Below, piece by piece: positions 43,613-50,928 of a stretch of DNA of 64,000 bases. Below the pieces are notes generated by a model that was not told the DNA's origin, ran no database searches, and worked only from the letters and a program-made list of their open reading frames with translations. The stretch is from contig JABJKS010000089.1 of NCBI GenBank assembly GCA_018660265.1, forward strand, positions 186,001 through 250,000. The letters are read 5' to 3'. Positions within the stretch are counted from its first letter, which is position 1. Each line of letters begins with the position of its first letter. Origin of the DNA: Rhodospirillaceae bacterium (GTDB taxonomy: Bacteria > Pseudomonadota > Alphaproteobacteria > GCA-2731375). Made by a program: the position numbers and the translations under genes.

Positions 43613-43957
43613 CTACGTCGCCAGGTTTTGTTTTTGCGCCTCATCAAAACCAACAGAAACCCCGTCGTTGGTGACAAAGATGGGCCGCTTCAAAATAGCC
43701 GGTTGTTCCAGCAACAAAGACACAAGGGCATCACCCGTCGCACCCTTCTGCCCCTCGGTTAGCTCGCGCCACGTCGTGCCCCGGCGGTTGATCAACTTGT
43801 CAGCCCCAATGGCAGCCAGCCAATCGGTCAGCGTCTCAGCATCAATGGGCGATTTCCGAAGATCATAGAACTCAAAAACAATGCCTTCCCCCTCCAGCCA
43901 CTTCTTCGCTTTGCGACAGGTATCGCAATTCTGTAAGCCATAAACCTTCAATGTCAT
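43613..43957 (-). CDS. ArsC/Spx/YffB family thioredoxin-like protein
   Basis: 114 residues from the ATG at 43957; a TTG six bases earlier is less likely. Thioredoxin-like fold with the redox pair C11-x-x-C14 in GLQNCDTCRKAKKWL, then DLRKSPIDAETL and RRGTTWREL, ending ILKRPIFVTNDG. It belongs to the arsenate-reductase-related group whose YffB-type members are not true arsenate reductases. Probably reduces a small thiol or protein disulfide. Monocistronic, just before the toxin-antitoxin cassette. Confidence 0.88.
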   Translation of the reverse strand: MTLKVYGLQNCDTCRKAKKWLEGEGIVFEFYDLRKSPIDAETLTDWLAAIGADKLINRRGTTWRELTEGQKGATGDALVSLLLEQPAILKRPIFVTNDGVSVGFDEAQKQNLAT

Positions 43958-43998
43958 CGCCAACCCCTAAATTATGCCGTCAAATTATGCTGTTACGT

Positions 43999-44436
43999 TC
44001 AGGCGGCTTCGACGGTGACGCGCAGACGCCGGCCCAGAATGGCCAGGGCCGCTTCCATGCGGTCGATCTTGGTGTTATGGCGGGGATCGAGACAGCGGCG
44101 GATTTCGTTTTCCCCCAGGCCCATACGTTTACCCAGCTCCACGTTCGAGATACCGGCTTCGGCCATCGCTTCGTACAGGGCGATCTTGGCGGTGATCAGA
44201 GTGCCCGGCGCCACAGTGGGACGGCCACGGGCCGGGCTGGGGCGGGGGATGTCCTCATGGCCTGCCATCGCCGCACACAGGGCCTCCTCCAACGCGTCCT
44301 GGGCCTCGACCAAGGCTTCCTCCCCGTCCGCGCCATCGGTCACCGCGCCAATCACATCGGCCATATGGGCCACGATGCGGCCATCTTCATCCGGCGTCAG
44401 ATCAACCGGGTATGCGAACCTAGCGTGCGATGTCAT
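43999..44436 (-). CDS. hicB: HicB-family antitoxin with C-terminal HTH
   Basis: 145 residues. The N-terminal half has the HicB pseudo-RNase fold (FAYPVDLTPDEDGRIVAHMA, then EEALVEAQDALEEAL); the C-terminal part (about 95-140: ISNVELGKRMGLGENEIRRC) is a helix-turn-helix that would bind the operon promoter. HicB blocks the HicA toxin. It follows hicA by 59 bases on the same strand, the usual toxin-first order. A C-terminal HTH rather than ribbon-helix-helix occurs in part of the family. Confidence 0.92.
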   Translation of the reverse strand: MTSHARFAYPVDLTPDEDGRIVAHMADVIGAVTDGADGEEALVEAQDALEEALCAAMAGHEDIPRPSPARGRPTVAPGTLITAKIALYEAMAEAGISNVELGKRMGLGENEIRRCLDPRHNTKIDRMEAALAILGRRLRVTVEAA

Positions 44437-44495
44437 AGCATGGCCCCTTCAAAAGCCCCATTTTCTCGGAAGTCCCTATCTCAAAAACCACCATC

Positions 44496-44708
44496 TCAAA
44501 AGTCATTCGGATCTATACAGAGGTCGGCCAGCATTTTGGCCAGCAAGCCTTTACCAATTTCCTTCCGGCGATCCTTCAGTGTCGTGCGATGCTGCCCCAG
44601 CAAAACAGTTCCGTGGCTACCCTTACCCTGGCGGGCGACAAATTCCGGAACCAGGCCCCGGCTCTTTCCGTAACGGCGCAGTTTCTTGAGAAATTCATGA
44701 CCGTTCAT
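44496..44708 (-). CDS. hicA: HicA-family mRNA interferase toxin
   Basis: 70 residues from the ATG at 44708; the longer open frame to 44744 precedes the fold and overlaps the promoter. A double-stranded-RNA-binding-like fold: MNGHEFLKKLRRYGKSRG, then the catalytic histidine in RQGKGSHGTVLLG, and ending GKGLLAKMLADLCID. HicA cleaves mRNA independently of ribosomes when HicB is lost. An inverted repeat in its promoter (44720-44737) is a good candidate HicB operator. Confidence 0.93.
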   Translation of the reverse strand: MNGHEFLKKLRRYGKSRGLVPEFVARQGKGSHGTVLLGQHRTTLKDRRKEIGKGLLAKMLADLCIDPNDF

Positions 44709-44713
44709 GGCCC

Positions 44714-44744
44714 TATATATCGCACGTTTTTGTGCGAATCGCAA
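44714..44744 (-). promoter_or_regulatory. Candidate hicAB promoter with operator inverted repeat
   Basis: On the minus strand: TTGCGA (44739-44744, -35), then TTCGCACAAAAACGTGC with perfect arms TCGCAC/GTGCGA (44720-44737), then GATATA/TATATA as -10, seven or fewer bases from the hicA ATG. The inverted repeat sits between -35 and -10, where binding by HicB would block polymerase. The very short leader suggests little or no 5' untranslated region. Confidence 0.5.
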
Positions 44745-44837
44745 GCTAAATCAGATTATGGGGCAGCGGGCATATGAGCGACATAGGTGAATGGGAAATT
44801 AAGTTAACTGGCACCGCGACCCTTAACGGGAACAAAC

Positions 44838-44867
44838 TTGATTTATCATGAAATAAGAAGATATACT
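44838..44867 (+). promoter_or_regulatory. Candidate promoter of the Doc toxin-antitoxin operon
   Basis: TTGATT (44838-44843), an 18-base spacer, and TATACT (44862-44867), 26 bases before the antitoxin ATG. The surrounding sequence is AT-rich compared with the genes around it. The -10 matches consensus at five of six positions, the -35 at four. Confidence 0.55.
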
Positions 44868-44893
44868 GTTGTTTCAATCGCAGGAGACCGGCC

Positions 44894-45121
44894 ATGGCAC
44901 AGACGAGAGAAAAATTCGCAACGCAGATCGATAAGGATGTGCTGGCGGATGTTCGTATGCTGGCAAAGGATGAAGGCCGCCAACTACAAGCAATTGTTGA
45001 GGAGGCGCTTACCGCCCTGCTGGAAGAGCGGCGTCAGGGCAAGGCCCGCTCTCATGTCATGTCGGCCTATCAGAAAAGCCATGCCCGGTATTCGGGCCTT
45101 TATACAAAGCTTGCTGAGTGA
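44894..45121 (+). CDS. Antitoxin of a Doc-type pair, ribbon-helix-helix-like
   Basis: 75 residues, start preceded by AGGAG. FATQIDKDVLADVRMLAKDE and LQAIVEEALTALLEERRQG resemble a ribbon-helix-helix dimerisation and DNA-binding segment; the C-terminal tail SHVMSAYQKSHARYSGLYTK should bind the toxin. It is not a Phd-type fold. Its stop overlaps the GTG start of the Doc gene, ensuring coupled translation. Such RHH/Doc pairs are seen in many alphaproteobacteria and actinobacteria. Assignment rests on context and pattern. Confidence 0.82.
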   Translation: MAQTREKFATQIDKDVLADVRMLAKDEGRQLQAIVEEALTALLEERRQGKARSHVMSAYQKSHARYSGLYTKLAE

Positions 45122-45495
45122 GCCGCGACTATCTGACCCTGGCGGATGTACTCGCCATTCATGGGGATCAAATCGCGACTTATGGCGGCGGGATAGGTAT
45201 CCGCGATCCCGGCCAGCTCGAAGCCGCGCTGTTTCGTCCACAGTCCGGATATTATGAAGATATTTTCGCCGAGGCGGCAGCACTGTGGGAAAGCCTGTCC
45301 CAGTACCACCCCTTTGTTGATGGCAATAAGCGCACGGCCTTTGCATCCATGTTCACGTTTCTGACGATCAACGGTCACGATCTGACAGCGAATGCCGATC
45401 AGTCGTGGCAGTTTCTGTCCGGCCTTTACGAAAGCGGCGAACTTAATTTCGAAGCGTTGGAAAGCTGGCTACGCGAGAATGTGAAGGAAATTTAG
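45118..45495 (+). CDS. doc: Doc (death-on-curing) family toxin, Fic fold
   Basis: 125 residues, GTG start overlapping the antitoxin stop (GTGA). The Fic/Doc catalytic motif is intact: SQYHPFVDGNKRTAFAS (about 62-78). Doc phosphorylates elongation factor Tu and stops translation; other Fic proteins transfer AMP. N-terminal YLTLADVLAIHGDQIATYGG and IRDPGQLEAALFRPQ are typical Doc. Second gene of the pair, convergent with the DUF5131 gene 62 bases away. Confidence 0.94.
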   Translation: MSRDYLTLADVLAIHGDQIATYGGGIGIRDPGQLEAALFRPQSGYYEDIFAEAAALWESLSQYHPFVDGNKRTAFASMFTFLTINGHDLTANADQSWQFLSGLYESGELNFEALESWLRENVKEI

Positions 45496-45557
45496 ACGAA
45501 GTTTGCAAACGGGCGTGCGACCGAGCAATCTACTCTGCCCCCTTTGATTGGTAATTC

Positions 45558-46319
45558 TTATGCATGAACATGAAGATTAGGCATGTCGTCCCATGTGCGG
45601 CCCTTAAAGGTTCTGCCTGTGCGTTTTTTGTTCACGCCACCCCATTGTTTGAAAAAGAAATGGACATCATACAGTTCGCACTGATCAAAAATTTGATCCA
45701 CCCAATTTATATCAAGAGGTCTTGAATTTGGCCCTGACTCGCCCCCGACAATCGCCCAATGGATGTCCGACAAATTGATTTTGCCTACCGGACCAATCAA
45801 CGGCTCAAACGAAATAAAGCGAACTGCGGCCCGGCAGCGCTTTAGCTCTGCAATGCGGTATGTAACACACTCATCTTCTACCGAAGCCCCGAGCCAGACA
45901 TTTTTCAGTGCGGGTTTGTTCCTTCGCTTCAAAAACTCGGCCATACGTTCCGGTTGTTTGGTCAAAATTTGAAACGTGTGCACCTTAGCCTTTTCCATCG
46001 TTTGCCAAACACGTTCAACATATTCGAAGGGGATATTATCCTGAAATAAATCAGACATTGAATTAACGAAAACCAGTCGGGGTTTTTTCCATGTCAAAGG
46101 AATGTCCAACGTATCTTCAAGAAGATGCGTTTCGCCTGTCCAGACATATCGGGTGCCGCTCTTGCGTGTTGTGCCTCTGTAAGAAGGATGGTCCATTGCC
46201 TGAAGGCGTGCGGCCATACGCATAGCGTAGCAATTGGTGCAGCCAGCGGAAAGCACCCGGCATCCGGATACAGGATTCCATGTCGCATCGGTCCATTCAA
46301 TGTCAGACAATCCGGCCAT
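45558..46319 (-). CDS. Three-cysteine-motif protein, phage Gp37/Gp68 (DUF5131) family
   Basis: 253 residues. The N-terminus SDIEWTDATWNPVSGCRVLS is diagnostic, with C20, C27 and C30 forming the C-x6-C-x2-C motif, then NSMSDLFQD and ILTKQPERMAEFLKRR. The motif resembles an iron-sulfur site of a radical-SAM-like barrel, but no function has been shown. Its start lies inside the end of the tcmP gene (17-base overlap), the classical partner. The overlap means translational coupling. The final sixth has a FFFKQWGGVNKKRTGR stretch usual for the family. Together they form a phage- and plasmid-associated pair of unknown role. Confidence 0.9.
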   Translation of the reverse strand: MAGLSDIEWTDATWNPVSGCRVLSAGCTNCYAMRMAARLQAMDHPSYRGTTRKSGTRYVWTGETHLLEDTLDIPLTWKKPRLVFVNSMSDLFQDNIPFEYVERVWQTMEKAKVHTFQILTKQPERMAEFLKRRNKPALKNVWLGASVEDECVTYRIAELKRCRAAVRFISFEPLIGPVGKINLSDIHWAIVGGESGPNSRPLDINWVDQIFDQCELYDVHFFFKQWGGVNKKRTGRTFKGRTWDDMPNLHVHA

Positions 46320-47190
46320 ATTTCCGATCCGTTGCTTTCAATGCGGCTTTGGATAATCTATTTGCCAATGCGGTGGCCTTTGGCGAAGCGTTCCCCCAAG
46401 CGAATAATAAGTAATACGATGGATAAGCATGCTTCCCTAGAGGAATCATCTCATCCATCACACCACCTTTAAAAACGCTACGTAAGCACTCTATCATAAA
46501 TTGTGCCGCACTTTCAGGTGTGACTACTTTTTCATGGCTTACTGTATCCCCAAACAAATCACCCTGCGTCGATGGTTTCAGGAAAGCGCTCTGCCACTTG
46601 TTCGGACCATACATCCGTGTCAGGGATGGCGCATGAGTAGGATCAACTTTGCCATCGCTTGAAATTTGGCGAAACACGCTTAAACCAGCGGGAAATAAAT
46701 ACCAAAGATCGAGCGCTTCAGTTGCTGCAATAGCTTCGATAGTTTCCCAGTGAACCTGACTTCCAAACGGGTCTAGCAACACAACCCCGCGCTGTGATCG
46801 CCATTGCTCCGCTCGGCAAATTCCCTGTATCTGCTCGTTCGCATCGCCAACTACGTAGGCTGCGCGCTCAGCATTCTGACTATCATCAAATTTTGCTTTT
46901 AATGCCTCAATGCAATCCTTGCGTTTGTCGATAAAGATATAACGCCCAAACGGCGGATCAACCTTTAACGCCCGGTCTGCCGAACCGGCGATAACCGTCC
47001 GAACCTCTTCATCAAGAAGATCGTCTTTGATTTCTGCTAATGGGACCTCGCCAGTGCCGGCAAAGCCGTCAATGTAGAGCGTTCTGAACGCCGTATTGCT
47101 CAGAGCCCTTTGATACATTGAGAGATATTCCCCAATGACATTGAGTTTTCTACCTGTGGAGTCTGCGCTGCCGAATTGTTTTTGTACCAT
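46303..47190 (-). CDS. tcmP: Three-Cys-motif partner protein TcmP
   Basis: 295 residues. LYIDGFAGTGEVP (about 38-50), YIFIDKRKDCIEALKAKF and GVVLLDPFGSQVHWETIEAI follow the order of a SAM-dependent methyltransferase core (motif I loop, acidic second strand, DP motif), although the family is not proven to methylate. The name reflects its constant pairing with three-Cys-motif proteins, as here. The C-terminal half is family-specific. The start ATG at 47190 lies only nine bases after a good -10, so translation may be nearly leaderless. Codon third positions look more AT-rich than neighbours, suggesting horizontal transfer. Confidence 0.9.
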   Translation of the reverse strand: MVQKQFGSADSTGRKLNVIGEYLSMYQRALSNTAFRTLYIDGFAGTGEVPLAEIKDDLLDEEVRTVIAGSADRALKVDPPFGRYIFIDKRKDCIEALKAKFDDSQNAERAAYVVGDANEQIQGICRAEQWRSQRGVVLLDPFGSQVHWETIEAIAATEALDLWYLFPAGLSVFRQISSDGKVDPTHAPSLTRMYGPNKWQSAFLKPSTQGDLFGDTVSHEKVVTPESAAQFMIECLRSVFKGGVMDEMIPLGKHAYPSYYLLFAWGNASPKATALANRLSKAALKATDRKYGRIV

Positions 47191-47198
47191 GTCACCGA

Positions 47199-47227
47199 AT
47201 TAGAACAAATAGTGAACATTTTGTCAA
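47199..47227 (-). promoter_or_regulatory. Near-consensus promoter of the TcmP operon
   Basis: On the minus strand TTGACA (47222-47227) matches the -35 consensus exactly, a 17-base spacer follows, then TCTAAT (47199-47204), five of six -10 positions. It is the best sigma-70-type promoter seen in the window, with only eight bases between the -10 and the tcmP ATG. Confidence 0.75.
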
Positions 47228-47368
47228 GGATACGCAGGTCGCTGCAAGCTTGAATTTCACACACAATACTAGTGTAGCATCAGCCGTCCCGCAATCATTC
47301 TTCCATTTTATGCATTTCCTGTAGCCCAATACAATTTATCGTCGATGCCAAAACGTATTTTGCGCTTG

Positions 47369-47815
47369 TCACGCCAAACCCTGCCGCATTTCGGTGCCGA
47401 TGGGTTTGAAGCCGTATTTTTCGTAGAAGGGGCGGTTGTGCTCTGTTGTTTCCAGCAGGTACAGGCCGATCTCGGCGCAGCCTCGCGCGCGGGCGTTGTC
47501 GACGATGCGCTGGACCAGCAGGCCGCCGATGTTCTTGCCCCTGGCAGCGGGGGTCACCACGAGTTCCTCCAACTGGCAATATTCGCCGCCATAGCGCATG
47601 GCCAGGTTGTAGCTGACGGTGGCCATGCCCAGAATTTCCGCGCCCTCCGCGCCTTCTGTGGCCAGGATGATTTCGCCGCGCTGTTTGCTCAACAGCATTT
47701 CAAACGCCTCACCCAAGGGCCGGGCGGGGCCGGATTTGGTGGTGGATTTCAATTCGCCCAGTAATTCAACACAGCGCGCCTCGTCCGCCGCAGTGGCGTT
47801 TCGTAATTCGATCAT
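47369..47815 (-). CDS. GNAT family N-acetyltransferase
   Basis: 148 residues. MIELRNATAADEARCVELLG at the start and the acetyl-CoA loop LVVTPAARGKNIGGLLVQRI (about 86-105) with R/G-x-x-I-G-G are typical GNAT; the C-terminal EHNRPFYEKYGFKPIG closes the fold. Substrate unknown. It lies six bases downstream of the NTF2-like gene, hence an operon. It marks the right edge of the toxin/TcmP cassette, where codon use returns to GC-rich. Confidence 0.9.
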   Translation of the reverse strand: MIELRNATAADEARCVELLGELKSTTKSGPARPLGEAFEMLLSKQRGEIILATEGAEGAEILGMATVSYNLAMRYGGEYCQLEELVVTPAARGKNIGGLLVQRIVDNARARGCAEIGLYLLETTEHNRPFYEKYGFKPIGTEMRQGLA

Positions 47816-47821
47816 GCTGCC

Positions 47822-48232
47822 TTACTCTTCCGCCGGTGATTGGTGTTGTGAGATCATATACCAATGGCCGTCGCGCATTTCGTAAATGGAGGTTGAGGCG
47901 GTAATGCCTTCGGTAACGTCGTCGCCGTTGATCATTTTCGTGTCGGCCCGATAAAGTAAGATGCCAATTTGGCCCCCGGTGTTGCCATAAATGCGCGTGG
48001 AAATATCGTAGGAGACCATGCGCTCTATTTTCATAGCGCCCGATTGGATGGCGGCCATGACCTCGGCCCGGGTATGGGCCTTGCCGAATGAGGAGACATA
48101 GATCATATCCTCCCCCACGACCTTGACCAGGGCATCCAGATCGCCGGTTAACACCGCATTCATCCGATCATGATGGGCGGCGATGAGAGAGGCGTGCAAA
48201 TCAGGGGCGTCATCGTCAATATTGTCATTCAT
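47822..48232 (-). CDS. Nuclear transport factor 2-like (SnoaL/DUF4440) protein
   Basis: 136 residues, one cone-shaped alpha+beta domain: HHDRMNAVLTGDLDALVKVV, FGKAHTRAEVMAAIQSG, SIYEMRDGHWYMISQHQS. Such proteins are ketosteroid-isomerase-like; they catalyse isomerisation, dehydration or cyclisation, or merely bind ligands. No catalytic residues can be assigned. First of a two-gene operon with the GNAT gene; the Ldh-family gene lies 66 bases upstream. Confidence 0.85.
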   Translation of the reverse strand: MNDNIDDDAPDLHASLIAAHHDRMNAVLTGDLDALVKVVGEDMIYVSSFGKAHTRAEVMAAIQSGAMKIERMVSYDISTRIYGNTGGQIGILLYRADTKMINGDDVTEGITASTSIYEMRDGHWYMISQHQSPAEE

Positions 48233-48298
48233 AGATCAGGTCCTTCCAAATAGAGCGATAAACTTTTTCGTTGGCACAGATCAAGCAGTGCCGCGCGG

Positions 48299-49312
48299 CT
48301 ATTCCGCGTTCGGCGGCGCGTTGCCGCCGACATCGGCGAACACCATCAAACGGGCGTGCAGGAAATCAGGCACCTCGATTGCGCCTTCGGCCAAGCGGCG
48401 GCGGCGGTCCTGGGCGGAGCGGTCAAAGGGCATGCGGACCGCCGCGCCGCCCTGCACGGGACGGGCCGCGCGCACCGCCTCGGCATAGTCCGTGACACGG
48501 GCCCTGTAGTCAGCCTCCGCCATCAGCAAATCCGGCTTCATCGTCACAATAAGGTAGCCAAATTCCGCCAGTTCGGGGGGCTGTATGGGGGAGCCGGCGA
48601 GGATGCCGAGCAATTGCACCACATGGCCCAGGCCCGAACCCTTATGCCCGCCCCACGGCGTAAAGGCACCGGCAAGGGCTGCGGCGGGATCGGTTGTCGG
48701 GTGGCCCTGGGCATCGAATGCCTTGCCCGCCGGGATCTGCCCGTCGTGGCGTTGCGCCAACATCACCTCCGCATGCATGATGGACGAGGTGCCGATATCC
48801 CAGATCACCGGATCAGCGGTGGAGGGAAAGCCGAAGCAAATGGGATTGGTGCCAAAGCGCCCCTCGGTCGCGCCGTGGGGGGCAACCCAGGGCGTGGCGT
48901 TCGAGGCGATCATGGTGATCAAGCCCGCCTCTGCCGCCATTTCGGCAAAAACCGACAACATCCCCGTGTACCAGGTGCCGTCCGCCCCCACCAACGCCAA
49001 GCCCATGGCCTTGGCTTTATCTATCGCAATCTCCGTCGCCTTGTGCGCCACCACATAGCCCAGATTGTCATTGCCCCGCAGGCGGGCGGAAACCGGCGTC
49101 TCGTGCGCCACTTCCACCGGGCCCGTGGGAGGGCCCGTGCGCTGCAGACGTTCAACGATCGAGACGACCCGGGCCAGGCCGCCATAGGCCAGGCCCCGCA
49201 ATTCACAATCGATGATGTGGTCGGCAATAATGGCGGCGTCTTCCGCACGCTGCCCCTGGGCCGTCATCACGGCCACGACCAAACCGCGGGCTTCTTCAAT
49301 GGTGATGCGCAT
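48299..49312 (-). CDS. Ldh family (malate/L-lactate/ureidoglycolate-type) oxidoreductase
   Basis: 337 residues. MRITIEEARGLVVAVMTAQG, then VAHKATEIAIDKAKAMGLAL, MIASNATPWVAPHGATEGRF, GTNPICFGFPSTADPVIWDI and FTPWGGHKGSGLGHVVQLL are characteristic of the Ldh family, which shares no fold with classical lactate dehydrogenase and uses NAD(P). Family members oxidise malate, ureidoglycolate, sulfolactate, delta-piperideine-2-carboxylate and others. Upstream of the NTF2-like and GNAT genes on the same strand. Confidence 0.9.
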   Translation of the reverse strand: MRITIEEARGLVVAVMTAQGQRAEDAAIIADHIIDCELRGLAYGGLARVVSIVERLQRTGPPTGPVEVAHETPVSARLRGNDNLGYVVAHKATEIAIDKAKAMGLALVGADGTWYTGMLSVFAEMAAEAGLITMIASNATPWVAPHGATEGRFGTNPICFGFPSTADPVIWDIGTSSIMHAEVMLAQRHDGQIPAGKAFDAQGHPTTDPAAALAGAFTPWGGHKGSGLGHVVQLLGILAGSPIQPPELAEFGYLIVTMKPDLLMAEADYRARVTDYAEAVRAARPVQGGAAVRMPFDRSAQDRRRRLAEGAIEVPDFLHARLMVFADVGGNAPPNAE

Positions 49313-49361
49313 GCAATACTCGCAAAAATAATTCCATTATTCCGGAAGTGGCCAACGACAC

Positions 49362-49772
49362 CTATTCAGACGCAAGCTGCGCCATGAGGCCGGCGCCATC
49401 AGCGAAGACGTCCCCCTCCACCACCTTGCCGTCGCGGACTTTGAAAAACGCCGCGGATGGTCGGCTGATCTTTTTGCCGGTTGCCGCCACGCCATTGAAA
49501 ACGCCCGTATGAACGCCGGTGAAGATGTAATATACCGCCACCATATCGCCATCACCCAGGAGTTTCTGGATCGTAAATTTCGCATCGTCAAAGGCTTCAT
49601 GGCGGGCCTTGATGTCGGCCACATGTTCTTCCAATGACCCCATGGAACCAACGCCGTGGCCGTGGCGCTTATAGTCGGGGTAAAACGTCTCGTACAACAC
49701 GGCGATGTCTTTTTTGTTGAAGCCGTCTTCCATGATGTGGCGAATAAGGTCTTTATTGGCTTGCGCTGTCAT
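49362..49772 (-). CDS. SnoaL-like/ester cyclase family protein
   Basis: 136 residues from the ATG at 49772, which has GGGAGG nine bases upstream. The frame is open further up, but the added segment is built from a 15-bp tandem repeat (Pro-Phe-Ala-Pro-Arg units) and is not part of the fold. NTF2-like domain: DLIRHIMEDGFNKKDIAVLY, KRHGHGVGSMGSLEEHVADI, ISRPSAAFFKVRDGKVVEGD. Relatives include SnoaL polyketide cyclases, but most such small proteins have unknown substrates. It lies between the Ldh-family gene and the hydroxyacid dehydrogenase gene, all on the minus strand. Confidence 0.87.
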   Translation of the reverse strand: MTAQANKDLIRHIMEDGFNKKDIAVLYETFYPDYKRHGHGVGSMGSLEEHVADIKARHEAFDDAKFTIQKLLGDGDMVAVYYIFTGVHTGVFNGVAATGKKISRPSAAFFKVRDGKVVEGDVFADGAGLMAQLASE

Positions 49773-49836
49773 GATGAATCCTCCCTCTCGGTCCAAATCG
49801 GTCGTGAAATTCATGGTAGTGCAGGCAGTGCGCCTT

Positions 49837-49877
49837 GCAAATGGCCTTGGGGCAAATGGCCTTGGGGCAAATGGCCT
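49837..49877. repeat. 15-bp tandem repeat (2.7 copies) in an intergenic leader
   Basis: GCAAATGGCCTTGGG repeated twice exactly, then GCAAATGGCCT. The last partial unit overlaps the stop codon of the hydroxyacid dehydrogenase gene (49876-49878). It lies about 65-105 bases upstream of the SnoaL-like ATG in the direction of transcription, so it is part of that gene's leader or the link between the two genes. Confidence 0.88.
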
Positions 49878-50847
49878 AATAGCCGCCATCCACATTCACT
49901 ACATCGTGCATGGCCTCACCATCGCGGGCCCGGCGGACCTGGGCAGCCAGAATTGGCGCGGCGGTGGCCGCCGCCGATAGGGCGGCGATGTGGGGCGTGA
50001 TGCGGATTTTTGGATGCGTCCACAGGGGGCTGTCAGGGGCCAGGGGTTCGACGGCGAAGGCATCCAGGGTTGCGCCCGCCAGGTGGCCCCCGTTTGGCTG
50101 GCGACTGTTTGGCTGAGCACTGTCGAGGGCGGCGATCAGGTCTTCGTTCACCACCACTTCGCCCCTGCTGCAATTGATGACATAGGCACCTTGGGGCATG
50201 GCGGCAAAGGCAGCGGCATTCATCAGGTTCTCGGTCTCCGCCGTCAGGGGCAATAACAGCACGGCGATCTCCGCCGCTGCCAGGGCCTCCTCAAATCCCT
50301 CAGCCCCATGCAGACAGTGGACGCCGGATATCTCCTTGGCGGTACGGCTCCACCCCACAAGGTCGAAACCCAGGGCGCGCAGACGCTGGGCGCAGCGTTC
50401 GCCCATTTGCCCCAGGCCGAACAGGGCGACCGTGCGGTCCGGCGCGTCCGTGGTGCGGTTGCGCTGCCACTGCTTTTCCGCGCCCTGGCGGTCATAGACG
50501 TCCAGGCCAAGGTGGTGATGCAGCACCGTGGCTGTGACGTATTCCGCCATACGGTCGGTCATCAAAGGGTCTACCAAACGGGTAATGGGCACATCCCGGG
50601 GCAGGTCCGGGTCCCCCAACAAAGCATCCACCCCCGCCCCTAACGAGGCGATGCCGACCAGATTGGGCAGAGAGGCCAGGACACCGTGAGGCAGCTTCCA
50701 AACAAAAGCGAAATCAATATCCGATGCGTCGCCGTCCGGGCCATCTAGATCGGGCCAGATGCGGAACTCATCATGGGGCAGGTCGTGTTGCAACGCCGCC
50801 AGCCAGGCGTCCGCATTATCCCAGGGGCAGTGAAAAAGTATCGCCAA
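49876..50847 (-). CDS. D-2-hydroxyacid dehydrogenase, glyoxylate/hydroxypyruvate reductase A-like
   Basis: 323 residues. The N-terminal substrate domain LVGIASLGAGVDALLGDPDL, Rossmann motif VALFGLGQMGERCAQRLRAL, GAYVINCSRGEVVVNEDLIA (arginine of the active site), DAFAVEPLAPDSPLWTHPKI and the histidine in RITPHIAALS match GhrA-type enzymes that reduce glyoxylate or hydroxypyruvate with NADPH. An insertion AQPNSRQPNGG interrupts the usual LIAALDSGHLAGATLDAF stretch; its repeated QPN suggests a small duplication. First gene of the minus-strand run that includes the SnoaL-like gene. Confidence 0.9.
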   Translation of the reverse strand: MAILFHCPWDNADAWLAALQHDLPHDEFRIWPDLDGPDGDASDIDFAFVWKLPHGVLASLPNLVGIASLGAGVDALLGDPDLPRDVPITRLVDPLMTDRMAEYVTATVLHHHLGLDVYDRQGAEKQWQRNRTTDAPDRTVALFGLGQMGERCAQRLRALGFDLVGWSRTAKEISGVHCLHGAEGFEEALAAAEIAVLLLPLTAETENLMNAAAFAAMPQGAYVINCSRGEVVVNEDLIAALDSAQPNSRQPNGGHLAGATLDAFAVEPLAPDSPLWTHPKIRITPHIAALSAAATAAPILAAQVRRARDGEAMHDVVNVDGGY

Positions 50848-50928
50848 GGCATCACCCTCATTACGTCTGTACGAATTGTGCTAGTGTTCTAGAATAGCAG
50901 ACTACGCCATCATATCGCAGGAGCAAGC

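Noticed and set aside
48356-49387. 343-codon frame on the plus strand
   Set aside because: Antisense to the Ldh-family gene; His/Arg-rich with no recognisable motif.
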